Below are positions 36,254 through 44,693 of a stretch of 64,000 nucleotides of DNA, piece after piece. The number at the start of each line of letters is the position of its first letter. Position 1 is the stretch's first letter. Location: contig NZ_VSKM01000006.1 of the NCBI RefSeq assembly GCF_008086175.1, positions 62,001-126,000 of the forward strand, read 5' to 3'. This DNA is from Bizionia saleffrena. GTDB lineage: Bacteria; Bacteroidota; Bacteroidia; Flavobacteriales; Flavobacteriaceae. Made by a program: the position numbers and the translations under genes. The notes beneath the pieces were generated by a model. The model was not told the origin of the DNA. It saw only the letters and a program-made list of their open reading frames with translations, and ran no database searches.

Positions 36254-37144
36254 ATGAGAACAACTGCATCCTTATTAAGACTCTTCTTGTTATTAATTAT
36301 TTCTATAATTTTAATGGAATGGGTTTATGAAACAGATCAGCAATGGGCAATGCTTACTGAGCCCATTTACTGGATAATTATAGGTACTGTAATGCTTTTC
36401 GGTATGGCTTTCGAAATATGTATCGAAGCCTTACGTGTTATTTTATTTAAAACACTAAAGCCCGAGCAGCAAGCCAGTTATTTAGCAAAAGAAGTGTACC
36501 GAAAAGAAAACCAATTTAAGTGGTTTAGAGTAACGTACCTAAAAATGCTTGGAAACGATGAGGATATTGAAGAAAAGGAAATTATTCTCGATCATGATTA
36601 CGATGGTATCCGTGAGCTAGATAATAATTTACCGCCATGGTGGGTATACGGTTTTTATGCGTCAATTATTTTTGCCATTGTTTATATGGTGCGCTTTGAA
36701 GTGCTGAATGATTACAACCAGAAAGAAGAGTATGAAATGGCCGTAGCGGAAGCCAAAATTCAAGTTGAAGAATGGAAAAAAACGGCAAAAGACTTAGTCG
36801 ATGTAAATACGGTGACTTTATTAACCGATGCTTCAGATTTGAATTCAGGGAAAAAAATATACGAAACAAATTGTATCGCGTGTCATAAGTCTGACGGTGG
36901 TGGTGGTATTGGGCCAAACCTTACCGATGAGTATTGGATTTTAGGAGGTGGTGTTCAAAATGTTTTTAGAACACTTTTAGAAGGTGGTCGAGCAGGTAAA
37001 GGTATGATTTCTTGGAAGTCAGAGTTAAAACCTTTAGAGATGGCTCAAGCTGCGAGTTATGTTATTAGTCTGGGAGGAACAACTCCAGCAGAACCAAAGG
37101 CTCCAGAAGGAGAAATTTGGCAGGATGAAAACACTCCAAAATAG
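36254..37144 (+). CDS. ccoP: cbb3 oxidase subunit III (CcoP), mono-haem form
   Basis: A 296-residue cytochrome c with an N-terminal pair of helices (about 8-50), the FixP-type segment DGIRELDNNLPPWWVYGFYASIIFA near residue 120, and one haem c site NCIACHKSDGGGG near 210, with GMISWKSEL supplying the axial Met. The textbook CcoP has two CxxCH sites; only one is present here. The start at 36254 (two bases after the ccoQ stop, MRTTASLLR) is preferred over a longer frame start inside ccoQ. Confidence 0.9.
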   Translation: MRTTASLLRLFLLLIISIILMEWVYETDQQWAMLTEPIYWIIIGTVMLFGMAFEICIEALRVILFKTLKPEQQASYLAKEVYRKENQFKWFRVTYLKMLGNDEDIEEKEIILDHDYDGIRELDNNLPPWWVYGFYASIIFAIVYMVRFEVLNDYNQKEEYEMAVAEAKIQVEEWKKTAKDLVDVNTVTLLTDASDLNSGKKIYETNCIACHKSDGGGGIGPNLTDEYWILGGGVQNVFRTLLEGGRAGKGMISWKSELKPLEMAQAASYVISLGGTTPAEPKAPEGEIWQDENTPK

Positions 37145-37227
37145 AGCCTTAAACTGACGCACTGCCAGTAAACAATGAAAATGCACTATCAGAAACTGAA
37201 GTAAACGAGTAAAAGACTCTATTTACA

Positions 37228-37530
37228 ATGAATATGTTACATAATATAGCACAAGGTTTAGAACACTCGGAGCAAATAGTTTTAAAAAATCTATTCAACT
37301 CAGAGAGTTCTAATCTTACTGCTGTAAGTTTAAAAAGAGAAGTGATCTTACCAAAACGAATAGCCTCTACTAAAACAAAAATTTTAGTAGTAAAAGGTGA
37401 AATCGATTTTAATATGGAAGGTCAAAGTTTTCGTTTAGCAATGTTCGATACGTATAACGTTCCACTAGAACAGGCGTATTGCATACAGGCCTACAACGAT
37501 GCTGTGTTTTTAGTATTAGCAGAACATTAG
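37228..37530 (+). CDS. Small cupin-like protein in the cbb3 operon
   Basis: A 100-residue protein without signal or membrane segment. The second half reads like a small beta-barrel (TKILVVKGEIDFNMEGQ, MFDTYNVPLEQAYCIQAYNDAVFLVLAEH), with the spacing of a cupin-type fold. It has no clear metal-binding His cluster. It sits between ccoP and ccoG in the same direction, 83 bases after ccoP and 27 before ccoG. I do not know its function; a role in oxidase assembly or regulation is possible only by position. Confidence 0.6.
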   Translation: MNMLHNIAQGLEHSEQIVLKNLFNSESSNLTAVSLKREVILPKRIASTKTKILVVKGEIDFNMEGQSFRLAMFDTYNVPLEQAYCIQAYNDAVFLVLAEH

Positions 37531-37557
37531 AATAACACCAGAATAACTTAAGGAAAG

Positions 37558-38979
37558 ATGGCAGAGCAAGGGGAAGAGAATTTTCGCGATTCAATAGGAA
37601 CACTTAATGAAGAAGGAAAAAGAGCTTGGGTTTTTCCTAAAAAACCTTCAGGTAAATGGTATGACTATCGCAAATATGTGAGTTATGTACTTTTGGCATT
37701 TTTAGTCTCTGCACCGTTTATTAAAATAAACGGAAATCAGTTTTTAATGTTTAACGTTTTAGAACGCCGTTTTAATATTTTTGGTAATCCGTTTTGGCCA
37801 CAAGATTTTCATTTATTTGTTGTAATGATGGTTATTGGAGTGGTTTTTATCATTCTTTTTACGGTGGCCTTTGGTCGTATATTTTGTGGCTGGATTTGTC
37901 CGCAGACTATTTTTATGGAAATGGTATTCCGTCGTATAGAGTACTGGATTGATGGCGATAGAGGAAAACAAATCCGATTGAAAAAGATGCCTTGGAATGC
38001 AGAGAAAATTAGAAAACGCGTATTAAAGTGGATCATTTTCTTTATCATTTCATTTTTAATAGCCAATGTCTTTTTAGCCTACTTAATAGGAAGCGATGAA
38101 CTTATTCGTTATATCACCGACGGTCCTTTTGTACACACAAGTACGCTAGTATCACTCCTTATTTTTACAGGTGTATTCTATTTTATATTTGCTTGGTTTA
38201 GAGAGCAAGTCTGTATTATCGCTTGTCCTTACGGTCGTTTACAAGGTGTGTTATTAGATAATAAATCTATAATTGTAGCCTACGATCATAAACGTGGTGA
38301 GAAAGAAGAAGGCCGTGCAAAGTTTAAAAAGAATGAAGACAGAGCTACAACTGGTAAAGGGGATTGTATAGACTGTTTTCAGTGTGTTCACGTGTGCCCT
38401 ACAGGAATCGATATTCGTAATGGTACACAATTAGAATGTATAAATTGTACCGCTTGTATCGATGCATGCGACCATATGATGGAGTCTGTAAATTTACCAA
38501 AAGGACTTATTCGTTATACTAGTGAGGATAATATAGAAAAGAAAGAACCTTTTAAATTTACACCTAGATTAAAAGGTTATACCGCTGTTTTAGGGATTTT
38601 AATTGCTGTACTTATAGGGATGTTGTTTTTAAGAAACGATGTTGAAGCCACTATTTTAAGATTACCAGGCCAGCTATACGAACACAAAGAAGGCAATATT
38701 ATTAGTAATGTGTATACTTTTAAGTTGGTAAATAAAACCATTAAAGATATTGAAAACGTTAGATTTGAATTAATGTCTCACAAAGGCACAGTGAAATTGG
38801 TATCGCACTCAAATTTTACAGTGCCAGAGCAAGATTTGGCAAAAGGTACTTTATTTGTAGAAATAAACGCTAGCGGATTAAGCGGCGATAAAGACCGTGT
38901 CGAAATAGGCGTGTATAGTGGTGACCAATTAATAGAAACCACAACAACGACCTTTATGGGACCACGAAGTTATAAATAA
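37558..38979 (+). CDS. ccoG: cbb3 oxidase accessory protein CcoG
   Basis: A 473-residue membrane iron-sulfur protein. It has membrane helices near residues 40-60, 90-110, 160-180, 195-215 and 340-360. FGRIFCGWICPQTIFMEMVF lies in the membrane domain, and ACPYGRLQG follows. Two ferredoxin-type sets come next: CIDCFQCVHVCPTG and CINCTACIDACDHMM. The C-terminus is an Ig-like periplasmic domain. CcoG is thought to reduce Cu(II) to Cu(I) for delivery to the oxidase, which suits the copper-rich neighbourhood. Confidence 0.95.
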   Translation: MAEQGEENFRDSIGTLNEEGKRAWVFPKKPSGKWYDYRKYVSYVLLAFLVSAPFIKINGNQFLMFNVLERRFNIFGNPFWPQDFHLFVVMMVIGVVFIILFTVAFGRIFCGWICPQTIFMEMVFRRIEYWIDGDRGKQIRLKKMPWNAEKIRKRVLKWIIFFIISFLIANVFLAYLIGSDELIRYITDGPFVHTSTLVSLLIFTGVFYFIFAWFREQVCIIACPYGRLQGVLLDNKSIIVAYDHKRGEKEEGRAKFKKNEDRATTGKGDCIDCFQCVHVCPTGIDIRNGTQLECINCTACIDACDHMMESVNLPKGLIRYTSEDNIEKKEPFKFTPRLKGYTAVLGILIAVLIGMLFLRNDVEATILRLPGQLYEHKEGNIISNVYTFKLVNKTIKDIENVRFELMSHKGTVKLVSHSNFTVPEQDLAKGTLFVEINASGLSGDKDRVEIGVYSGDQLIETTTTTFMGPRSYK

Positions 38980-39096
38980 ATCTGTAAGTGATTTGTTTTC
39001 AATGTAATAGTAAACGATTAAGAGTGTAAATTTATTTAAGAAGAAACTCGTTAGGGGAGTCTATATAAGCGCCTTTATTAGCGAGCATTAAAAATT

Positions 39097-39543
39097 ATGA
39101 AATGGAATTGGGGAACAGGTATTGTCGTTGCGATGGCATTATTTATGGGGTTTATACTATATTTAGTTATTACAATGAGTACTCATAAAAAGTTTAGCTT
39201 CGATTTAGTCACCGAAGAGTATTATGCGAAAGAAGTAGTGTACCAAAAAGAAATAGATGCTGAAACAAACACGAATGATTTAGAAGAAAAAATTATTTTT
39301 GAAATTACAGATAACGGACTGAAATTAGTGTTTCCAGACACCTTCGAGGAGTCAAAGATAAAAGGAAACGTGTTTCTTTACCGACCGTCTAATGAGCAAC
39401 TAGATTTTAATTTACCATTACTTCTAGAGAATTCTAATGTGTTCATACCTGGAAAAAATTTGATTGACGGTCGCTGGAATATTATTATAGATTGGGAGTA
39501 CGACGGCACGCCGTTTATGTATAAAAAATCGTTTACTTATTAA
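39097..39543 (+). CDS. ccoH: FixH/CcoH family protein
   Basis: A 148-residue protein with one N-terminal membrane helix (IVVAMALFMGFILYLVITM) and a periplasmic part with VTEEYYAKEVVYQKEIDAETN, the FixH signature, followed by a beta-rich domain ending in GRWNIIIDWEYDGTPFMYKK. FixH/CcoH helps stabilise early cbb3 assembly intermediates and interacts with CcoN. The gene lies 117 bases behind ccoG and 6 before the TauE-like gene. Confidence 0.9.
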   Translation: MKWNWGTGIVVAMALFMGFILYLVITMSTHKKFSFDLVTEEYYAKEVVYQKEIDAETNTNDLEEKIIFEITDNGLKLVFPDTFEESKIKGNVFLYRPSNEQLDFNLPLLLENSNVFIPGKNLIDGRWNIIIDWEYDGTPFMYKKSFTY

Positions 39544-39549
39544 TAACTT

Positions 39550-40257
39550 ATGTTACTATCGGCACTTATATTTGGTTTATTAGGGAGTTTCCACTGCGTA
39601 GGAATGTGCGGGCCTATTGCCTTTTTATTGCCCATAGATCGTAAAAACAGAACCAAGAGAGTCCTCCAGTTATTAAGTTATCATTCGGGCCGTTTATTAA
39701 CGTATGCCTTATTAGGATTCATTTTTGGGCTGGTCGGTAAAAGTTTAAATCTATTTGGTTTTCAACAGCAGCTCTCTATTTTAATTGGGGTTTTAATGAT
39801 TGTAGTTATAGTAATGCCCACCAACATTTTTAATAAGTATAATTTTTCTAAACCTATATACAGAGCGGTTTCTAAAGTGAGAAACGCAATGGGTAAAGCA
39901 CTTAAAAAGAAAACCCTTGGCACGTTTTTTACCATCGGGTATTTAAACGGATTGTTGCCTTGCGGTCTAGTATATATGGCTATTTTTGGGGCGTTAGCTA
40001 GCGGAAACGCTTGGAATGGTAGTTTGTATATGCTCGTGTTTGGGTTGGGGACAGTGCCGTTAATGACCACCGCTATTTATGTTGGTAATTTTATAACGGG
40101 CACCCTTAAAAAGCGCATCTTAAAAGCGATTCCTGTCTTTGTATTTATAATAGCCCTATTATTTATTTTACGCGGATTAGGTTTAGGTATCAAGTATATT
40201 TCTCCATCGGAAATGATTACTGTTGAAGAAGTATCGGCCGACAATAGTTGCCATTAG
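39550..40257 (+). CDS. TauE/SafE-like membrane protein of the cbb3 operon
   Basis: A 235-residue protein with six membrane segments. It has the Cys-His motif GSFHCVGMCGPIAFLLP in the first helix and NGLLPCGLVYMA in a later helix. This subgroup is annotated as sulfite exporter TauE/SafE, or UreH-like, but regularly stands in cbb3 operons of Bacteroidota. The membrane cysteines suggest transport or relay of copper or reducing equivalents rather than sulfite. That role is inferred, not shown. Confidence 0.85.
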   Translation: MLLSALIFGLLGSFHCVGMCGPIAFLLPIDRKNRTKRVLQLLSYHSGRLLTYALLGFIFGLVGKSLNLFGFQQQLSILIGVLMIVVIVMPTNIFNKYNFSKPIYRAVSKVRNAMGKALKKKTLGTFFTIGYLNGLLPCGLVYMAIFGALASGNAWNGSLYMLVFGLGTVPLMTTAIYVGNFITGTLKKRILKAIPVFVFIIALLFILRGLGLGIKYISPSEMITVEEVSADNSCH

Positions 40258-40280
40258 TTTAATTTTTAAAAATAAGAAGT

Positions 40281-40448
40281 ATGAAAAGTTTAATGTTACC
40301 TTTAGTAAATTGGGGAATGGGCGTAGCCATAATAGGTGTTTTTGCATTAGTTTGTATCGTTTTAACAGCGGTAGTTATCAATATGGTGAAATCTGATAAA
40401 AAAGCTAAAACCAAAACGGATTCTGATAAAGACGAACCGGTACTGTAA
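40281..40448 (+). CDS. Small single-helix membrane protein (55 residues)
   Basis: A 55-residue frame starting MKSLMLPLVNWGMGVAII, with one membrane helix (about 10-34, including FALVCIVLTAVVI) and a Lys/Asp-rich tail (KSDKKAKTKTDSDK). It starts 23 bases behind the TauE-like gene and is followed by a strong bidirectional terminator, so it looks like the last gene of the cbb3 operon. I do not recognise a family. The topology resembles small accessory subunits such as CcoQ. Confidence 0.65.
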   Translation: MKSLMLPLVNWGMGVAIIGVFALVCIVLTAVVINMVKSDKKAKTKTDSDKDEPVL

Positions 40449-40539
40449 TTAGTTGGTATAAGACGTGAAATGATTGAAAGAGAAGACCGACTACCCATCA
40501 TTTTTAAGGACTATAAAACGCACTATTTTAAACAATAAA

Positions 40540-40570
40540 AAAAGGAAAGCTATTTTACGGCTTTCCTTTT
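40540..40570. terminator. Bidirectional terminator between the cbb3 operon and hemN
   Basis: Perfect eleven-base arms AAAAGGAAAGC and GCTTTCCTTTT with a nine-base loop. The A-run before and T-run after serve both the plus-strand cbb3 operon and the minus-strand hemN gene that ends at 40615. Confidence 0.8.
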
Positions 40571-40614
40571 CTCCTTTAAACTCTAACTACAAAATTAAGA
40601 CGTTTATGGGTACT

Positions 40615-41976
40615 CTATACTGTCATAGAGAATAATTGTGTTTTTGGTTTGTTTCGTTGTAAGCGTAAATCGAAAGGCAGGCAAATGTTTCTCACAAAGG
40701 CACGGCCTTTTTCGGTAACTAAAAGCTTGTTTTCTAAAATAGTTACTAAACCATCTTTTTCAAGTTCTTCTAGTTTAGACAATACTTCAGGTATTTCATT
40801 AAAATACAAAGAGGCGTCTTCCCAAGAGGTTTCAAACGTACACATCAAATTAAGAATATGTTTGCGTATAATTAAATCTTCAGCACTTAAAATATGACCT
40901 TTAAATATAGGAAGTATGTCATCATTAATCATATTTTTATAATCCTCAATGCTTTTTACATTTTGTGCAAAACCGTACCAGCTGTCACTAATGGCCGATA
41001 CTCCTAGACCAATCATAACCTGCGTTTTGCTGTCGCTATAGCCCATAAAATTACGGTGGATAGTGTGCTCCTTTACTGCTGTGTATAAACTATCGCTTTT
41101 CAATGCAAAATGATCCATACCAATTTCTACATAACCAGCATCTAGCAATAGTTGCTTTCCTGTTTCGTATTGCAGACGTTTTAACTCTGCATTAGGTAAG
41201 TGTTCTTCTTTGTAACCACGTTGGCCATTACCTTTTATCCACGGCACGTGTGCGTAGCTGTAAAAGGCGATACGGTCGGGGTTGAGTGCGATTGTTTTTT
41301 CTATGGTATTAATAATGTGGGCTTCGGTTTGAAACGGTAATCCGTAAATAATATCGTGCCCCACAGACGTATAACCGGCATCGCGCGCATTCTGGGTGGC
41401 TTTTTGCACATTTTCGAAAGGTTGAATACGGTTTATGGCTTTTTGCACGGTTTCGTTATAATCCTGAACACCATAACAGACACGTGTAAAACCATTTTTC
41501 GCCAAGGTGTCTAAATGAATTTTTGTGGTATTGTTGGGGTGTCCTTCAAAACTAAAATCGCAATGTTCTGCTTTTTTAGCAATTTTGAAAATACCAGTAA
41601 TTAAAAAGTTTAAATTCTCAGGGGTAAAAAATGTTGGTGTTCCGCCGCCTAAATGAATTTGTTTTATAATTGGTTTTTCACCTAAAAGTGCTTTATATAA
41701 AGACAATTCTTTTAAAACCGCTTTAAGATAGGGCACTTCCACCAAGTGATTTTTTGTAATTCGCTTATTACAGCCACAAAACGTGCATAAACTCTCGCAA
41801 AATGGCAGATGAATGTAAAGGCTAATCCCTTCTACAGTATTACTTTCTTTGAAGCTTCTTATTAAAGTTTCTTTGTATTGCTTTAATGAAAAACTATCGT
41901 TATCCCAATACGGAACCGTTGGATAACTAGTGTATCGTGGTCCTGGAATATTGTATTTTGAAATTAGTACACTCAT
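40615..41976 (-). CDS. hemN: Oxygen-independent coproporphyrinogen III oxidase (HemN)
   Basis: A 453-residue radical SAM enzyme that converts coproporphyrinogen III to protoporphyrinogen IX without oxygen. The start PRYTSYPTVPYW is typical. The cluster motif is CESLCTFCGCNK (CxxxCxxC), followed by IHLGGGTPTFFTPEN. HDIIYGLPFQT and the C-terminal LMCTFETSW also match HemN. It supplies haem under low oxygen, when cbb3 oxidase is also needed. A box matching the Fnr-type site at ccoS lies 49 bases before its ATG. Confidence 0.95.
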   Translation of the reverse strand: MSVLISKYNIPGPRYTSYPTVPYWDNDSFSLKQYKETLIRSFKESNTVEGISLYIHLPFCESLCTFCGCNKRITKNHLVEVPYLKAVLKELSLYKALLGEKPIIKQIHLGGGTPTFFTPENLNFLITGIFKIAKKAEHCDFSFEGHPNNTTKIHLDTLAKNGFTRVCYGVQDYNETVQKAINRIQPFENVQKATQNARDAGYTSVGHDIIYGLPFQTEAHIINTIEKTIALNPDRIAFYSYAHVPWIKGNGQRGYKEEHLPNAELKRLQYETGKQLLLDAGYVEIGMDHFALKSDSLYTAVKEHTIHRNFMGYSDSKTQVMIGLGVSAISDSWYGFAQNVKSIEDYKNMINDDILPIFKGHILSAEDLIIRKHILNLMCTFETSWEDASLYFNEIPEVLSKLEELEKDGLVTILENKLLVTEKGRAFVRNICLPFDLRLQRNKPKTQLFSMTV

Positions 41977-41993
41977 AGCTTATGTATTTTACT

Positions 41994-42036
41994 CAAAATT
42001 ATAACATATGAGTGCCCTAAAAGATGACTTTTGTTA
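41994..42036 (-). promoter_or_regulatory. Fnr-type box and -7 element of hemN
   Basis: On the minus strand TAAC-AAAA-GTCA (42036-42025, centre 42030.5) differs by one base from the perfect box at ccoS and shares its spacer. The -7 element TAATTTTG begins at 42001, again 29.5 bases away. The box would be at about -41.5 from the predicted start near 41989. Confidence 0.7.
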
Positions 42037-42101
42037 GCTTTGGTTGTTTTTTCTCTGAATAAGAGGGATAAGAGTCTGCATATCGCCTTTACAATCTGTA
42101 C

Positions 42102-42443
42102 TTAATTTAAAATTCTAAAAGCACGTTCTGAGCCTAAACAGTTTTGGTCGCCGTACTTTTCAGACCAAAAACCGTCTAATAAATCTTTAGAAATACAAGT
42201 ATACACCGCTACGCCTTTATAAATAGTGTCATCATCTCCGGTATATTTAAAATTAATGACTAGAATGTCATTTTTAAAAAAGGCTGTTCCTGATTGCTCT
42301 TGGGTTTTGTTTATAAGCCATTGGGCATCTAAACGGTTGTTTTCTTTACAGATTAAGTGCAAGACGCCTTTATACGATTGCCCTTCGGTATCCTGGTTTT
42401 TGCCGATAATAGTGTAAGTGCCTTCTAAGTCTTTAATGGTCAT
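42102..42443 (-). CDS. Hypothetical small beta-rich (calycin-like) protein
   Basis: A 113-residue cytoplasmic protein with alternating short strands: LEGTYTIIGKN, YKGVLHLICKENNRLDAQW, GTAFFKNDILVINFKY, YKGVAVYTCISKDLLDGFW and GSERAFRIL. The repeating pattern suggests a small up-and-down beta barrel. It has three cysteines (LICKE, YTCIS, QNCLG) but no signal peptide. I do not recognise a named family. Same direction as hemN, but the hemN promoter lies between them, so it is probably a separate unit. Confidence 0.65.
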   Translation of the reverse strand: MTIKDLEGTYTIIGKNQDTEGQSYKGVLHLICKENNRLDAQWLINKTQEQSGTAFFKNDILVINFKYTGDDDTIYKGVAVYTCISKDLLDGFWSEKYGDQNCLGSERAFRILN

Positions 42444-42563
42444 ACGTAAAAAAGTAAAATAGCTGTTGGTTAGTAAATCTATTAAGAGTTCTAAAAATAC
42501 TGCTAATTTATGATAGTTAAAGTCTGCTTTTTAGTTGTTTTTTACATTGAGAAGGTTTTTTTT

Positions 42564-42684
42564 ATCCATACACTATCCATACACTATCCATACACTATCC
42601 ATACACTATCCATACACTATCCATACACTATCCATACACTATCCATACACTATCCATACACTATCCATACACTATCCATAGAGT
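42564..42684. repeat. 11-bp tandem repeat (minisatellite), ten perfect units plus one degenerate
   Basis: The unit ATCCATACACT is repeated ten times without change (42564-42673) and once as ATCCATAGAGT (42674-42684). Because 11 is not a multiple of three, a chance open frame runs through it with a repeating 11-residue pattern; I do not treat that as a gene. It lies between two divergently read units, upstream of the 113-residue gene and behind the small membrane protein gene. Confidence 0.97.
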
Positions 42685-42753
42685 ATCTAATTTATGGCAT
42701 AACGCGGCTATAACTCTGAAAACCTAAAATCCCGTGTTTTTGTTTTGTAATTT

Positions 42754-42978
42754 CTAATTATTTAATTTTTTTTTAATAAAATAACAACCATATAAAATGC
42801 CTAATAACAACATCGGGATTAGATAGGTGTCAATATTTAAGGAAGGAGGTTCAACTAAACTTTTACTGCGCGAGGGAAGAGCAGGCAAGGTGTTAGAAAT
42901 AACTTTAGAAAAACTCAAGAGGTATGTAATGAGAAATAGAAGTATTTTTTGAATTCTTAGTCTATTTGATTTTTTCAT
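42754..42978 (-). CDS. Small exported protein with Pro-rich linker and C-terminal membrane anchor
   Basis: A 74-residue protein. The N-terminus is a signal peptide (KILLFLITYLLSFSKVISN). A short Pro/Ser-rich middle follows (LPALPSRSKSLVEPPS), then NIDTYLIPMLLLGILYGCYFIKKK, a membrane helix with a basic end. This resembles short Bacteroidota proteins with a 'P..ID' segment and C-terminal hydrophobic tail. Whether the tail is a sorting signal or an anchor is unknown. The 11-bp repeat array lies 70 bases behind its stop. Confidence 0.6.
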   Translation of the reverse strand: MKKSNRLRIQKILLFLITYLLSFSKVISNTLPALPSRSKSLVEPPSLNIDTYLIPMLLLGILYGCYFIKKKLNN

Positions 42979-43318
42979 ACTTTAAATTAAATTCGATAAT
43001 TTTTAGAATTAATTTTTAAAAAAACATCTATATAGAATCTAAAGATTTGAGTTTAGATTGATTAGCCATAGGTCGTTAAAGAACAAAGGAAGAAGATTAT
43101 TGTCTAAATGTAAAACGAAAAGTAACAACTGCATTATACAGGAAATAAGTGATTCTTAATATCTGGTTTAAGAAAAGCGGAATACTTCTTAAATTCTTTT
43201 CAAACAGGTCACCTAATGCAAATAGCAAATCATTACTATTTTGTAATAGAAAGTCTGGTTTTTAGTTAGATATAGCGTTACGTTGAGATACGTACAGTTT
43301 TATTAATTATATTGCTTA
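42979..43318. other. Intergenic region without recognised features
   Basis: About 340 AT-rich bases with no convincing reading frame, hairpin terminator or tRNA-like sequence on either strand. Confidence 0.5.
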
Positions 43319-43729
43319 TTAATGGGTGCCAATGCGGTTAAGGAATTCTTTAGTAATAGGCTTTACTTGAAAGAAAGCGACATTTTGATCTGTTCGTGCA
43401 CGTACGATGTCTAAATCATCGATAGTTGATGAAATTATGAACACCTGGCATTGTTTTTTTAAAGCGGAGGAAAGTTTGTTGAATTCTTCCAAAAACTGAA
43501 ATCCTGACATTAACGGCATATATATATCTATAAAAATCACTTCTGGCAGTAAAGCAGCGTTTTTCTGGTTGTGCTGGAGATATATTAACGCTGCTTGTCC
43601 AGAAGAATATTCTAAGACTTCTTTTCCGAAGTTATTTTTTGAAATTATACGTGATGAAATATAGAGATCTGTTGGGTTGTCATCAATTAACATAACTCTT
43701 TCAAACTTGGGTTGTAATTGGGCCATCAT
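43319..43729 (-). CDS. Single-domain response regulator
   Basis: A 136-residue receiver domain with no output domain. The acidic pair is in VMLIDDNPTD, the phosphoacceptor Asp in VIFIDIYMPLMSGFQFLEE, the conserved Ser in FIISST and the Lys in FFQVKPITKEF. It is a clear paralogue of the 132-residue receiver at 44694. Such CheY-like proteins act in phosphorelays or by protein-protein contact. It lies at the end of a four-gene minus-strand group led by a PAS histidine kinase. Confidence 0.88.
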   Translation of the reverse strand: MMAQLQPKFERVMLIDDNPTDLYISSRIISKNNFGKEVLEYSSGQAALIYLQHNQKNAALLPEVIFIDIYMPLMSGFQFLEEFNKLSSALKKQCQVFIISSTIDDLDIVRARTDQNVAFFQVKPITKEFLNRIGTH

Positions 43730-43802
43730 ATTTTTTAAATTATTAGTGTTAATTAAATCGGTTGTAACGGTATTGTTACACCGCTAATTTGTGTTAATTT
43801 TT

Positions 43803-44564
43803 TTAATCGCGTAGCTTTATAAATTTATTAAAATCTTCTTGGCGCCTTTTTGCAATTGGCAGTGCGATTCCATTAGGGAATTCGCAATAATATCCGTTTT
43901 TTTTAGAAATTATGGAAATATGATGAACATTAATAATATACGAATGATGTATTCTGAAAAAACAACTGTTACTCAAAATGGTGCTATACTCTCCTAAGTT
44001 TTTGCTCGACATTATTTTTTTTCCATTCAATAGGTGAAAATAGGTGTATTTCCCCTCTGCTGCGCAATACATAATATTTGTCATATGAATGATTTCAACT
44101 TTGTCTATCGAAGCAACAGCAACATATTTACCACCTTGATTTTGAGCATTCAAAATATTGATATTGCTTATTTTATTATCCTGATAAATGCGTTCCATTT
44201 TAATTGCTTCAATTACTTTGTAGAGGGCTAAAATAACGTTGTTAAACTCTATCGGTTTTAATATAAAATCAATAGCGTTATTTTTAAAAGCCTTTACGGC
44301 AATGTTATGATGCTCAGATATGAACACCAGTTTTGGGGTGTTGAATTCTATTTGAGCCAGCATATCAAAAAAAGCATCATCTTTAAAAGTAATGTCTATA
44401 AACACGACTTCTGGTCTGTTTTTTTTTATCAAAGTTATGGCTTCCTTTATAGAAGCTGTACTTCCAACGATATTCATGATCATAGAGTTTTCCTCAACAA
44501 ATTTTTCTAAAAGTGTTAGCGTCTCTTTATTATCATTAATAATTATGGAATTTAGTTTGATCAT
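43803..44564 (-). CDS. LytTR-type response regulator
   Basis: A 253-residue regulator. The receiver domain is at about 5-120: IIINDNKETL, EVVFIDITFKDDAFF with the phosphoacceptor Asp, and IDFILKPIEF with the conserved Lys. A LytTR DNA-binding domain lies at about 150-250 (IMYCAAEGKYTYFHLLNGKKI, FFRIHHSYIINVHHISIISKKNGYYCEFPNGIALPIAKRR). LytTR proteins bind direct repeats. It stands between two single-domain receivers behind the PAS kinase, which is the likely phosphodonor. Confidence 0.9.
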   Translation of the reverse strand: MIKLNSIIINDNKETLTLLEKFVEENSMIMNIVGSTASIKEAITLIKKNRPEVVFIDITFKDDAFFDMLAQIEFNTPKLVFISEHHNIAVKAFKNNAIDFILKPIEFNNVILALYKVIEAIKMERIYQDNKISNINILNAQNQGGKYVAVASIDKVEIIHMTNIMYCAAEGKYTYFHLLNGKKIMSSKNLGEYSTILSNSCFFRIHHSYIINVHHISIISKKNGYYCEFPNGIALPIAKRRQEDFNKFIKLRD

Positions 44565-44693
44565 ATTTTGATGTTTTGTTTTTAAAATAATGCTATGGCT
44601 TTTAGCTATACTGAATAGACTAAAGCGGATTACAACAAAAAGGATATCGATATTTTATGGCTAAAGAAAGACATTCAATTTGTTAAATATTAA

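Noticed and set aside
42564-42684. Possible CRISPR array
   Set aside because: The units are 11 bases long and directly adjacent with no spacers, and no cas genes are nearby.
42510-42713. A 67-residue frame with a repeating IHTLSIHYPYT pattern
   Set aside because: The pattern is the direct translation of the 11-bp minisatellite in shifting frames. No signal or homologous non-repeat part supports a gene.
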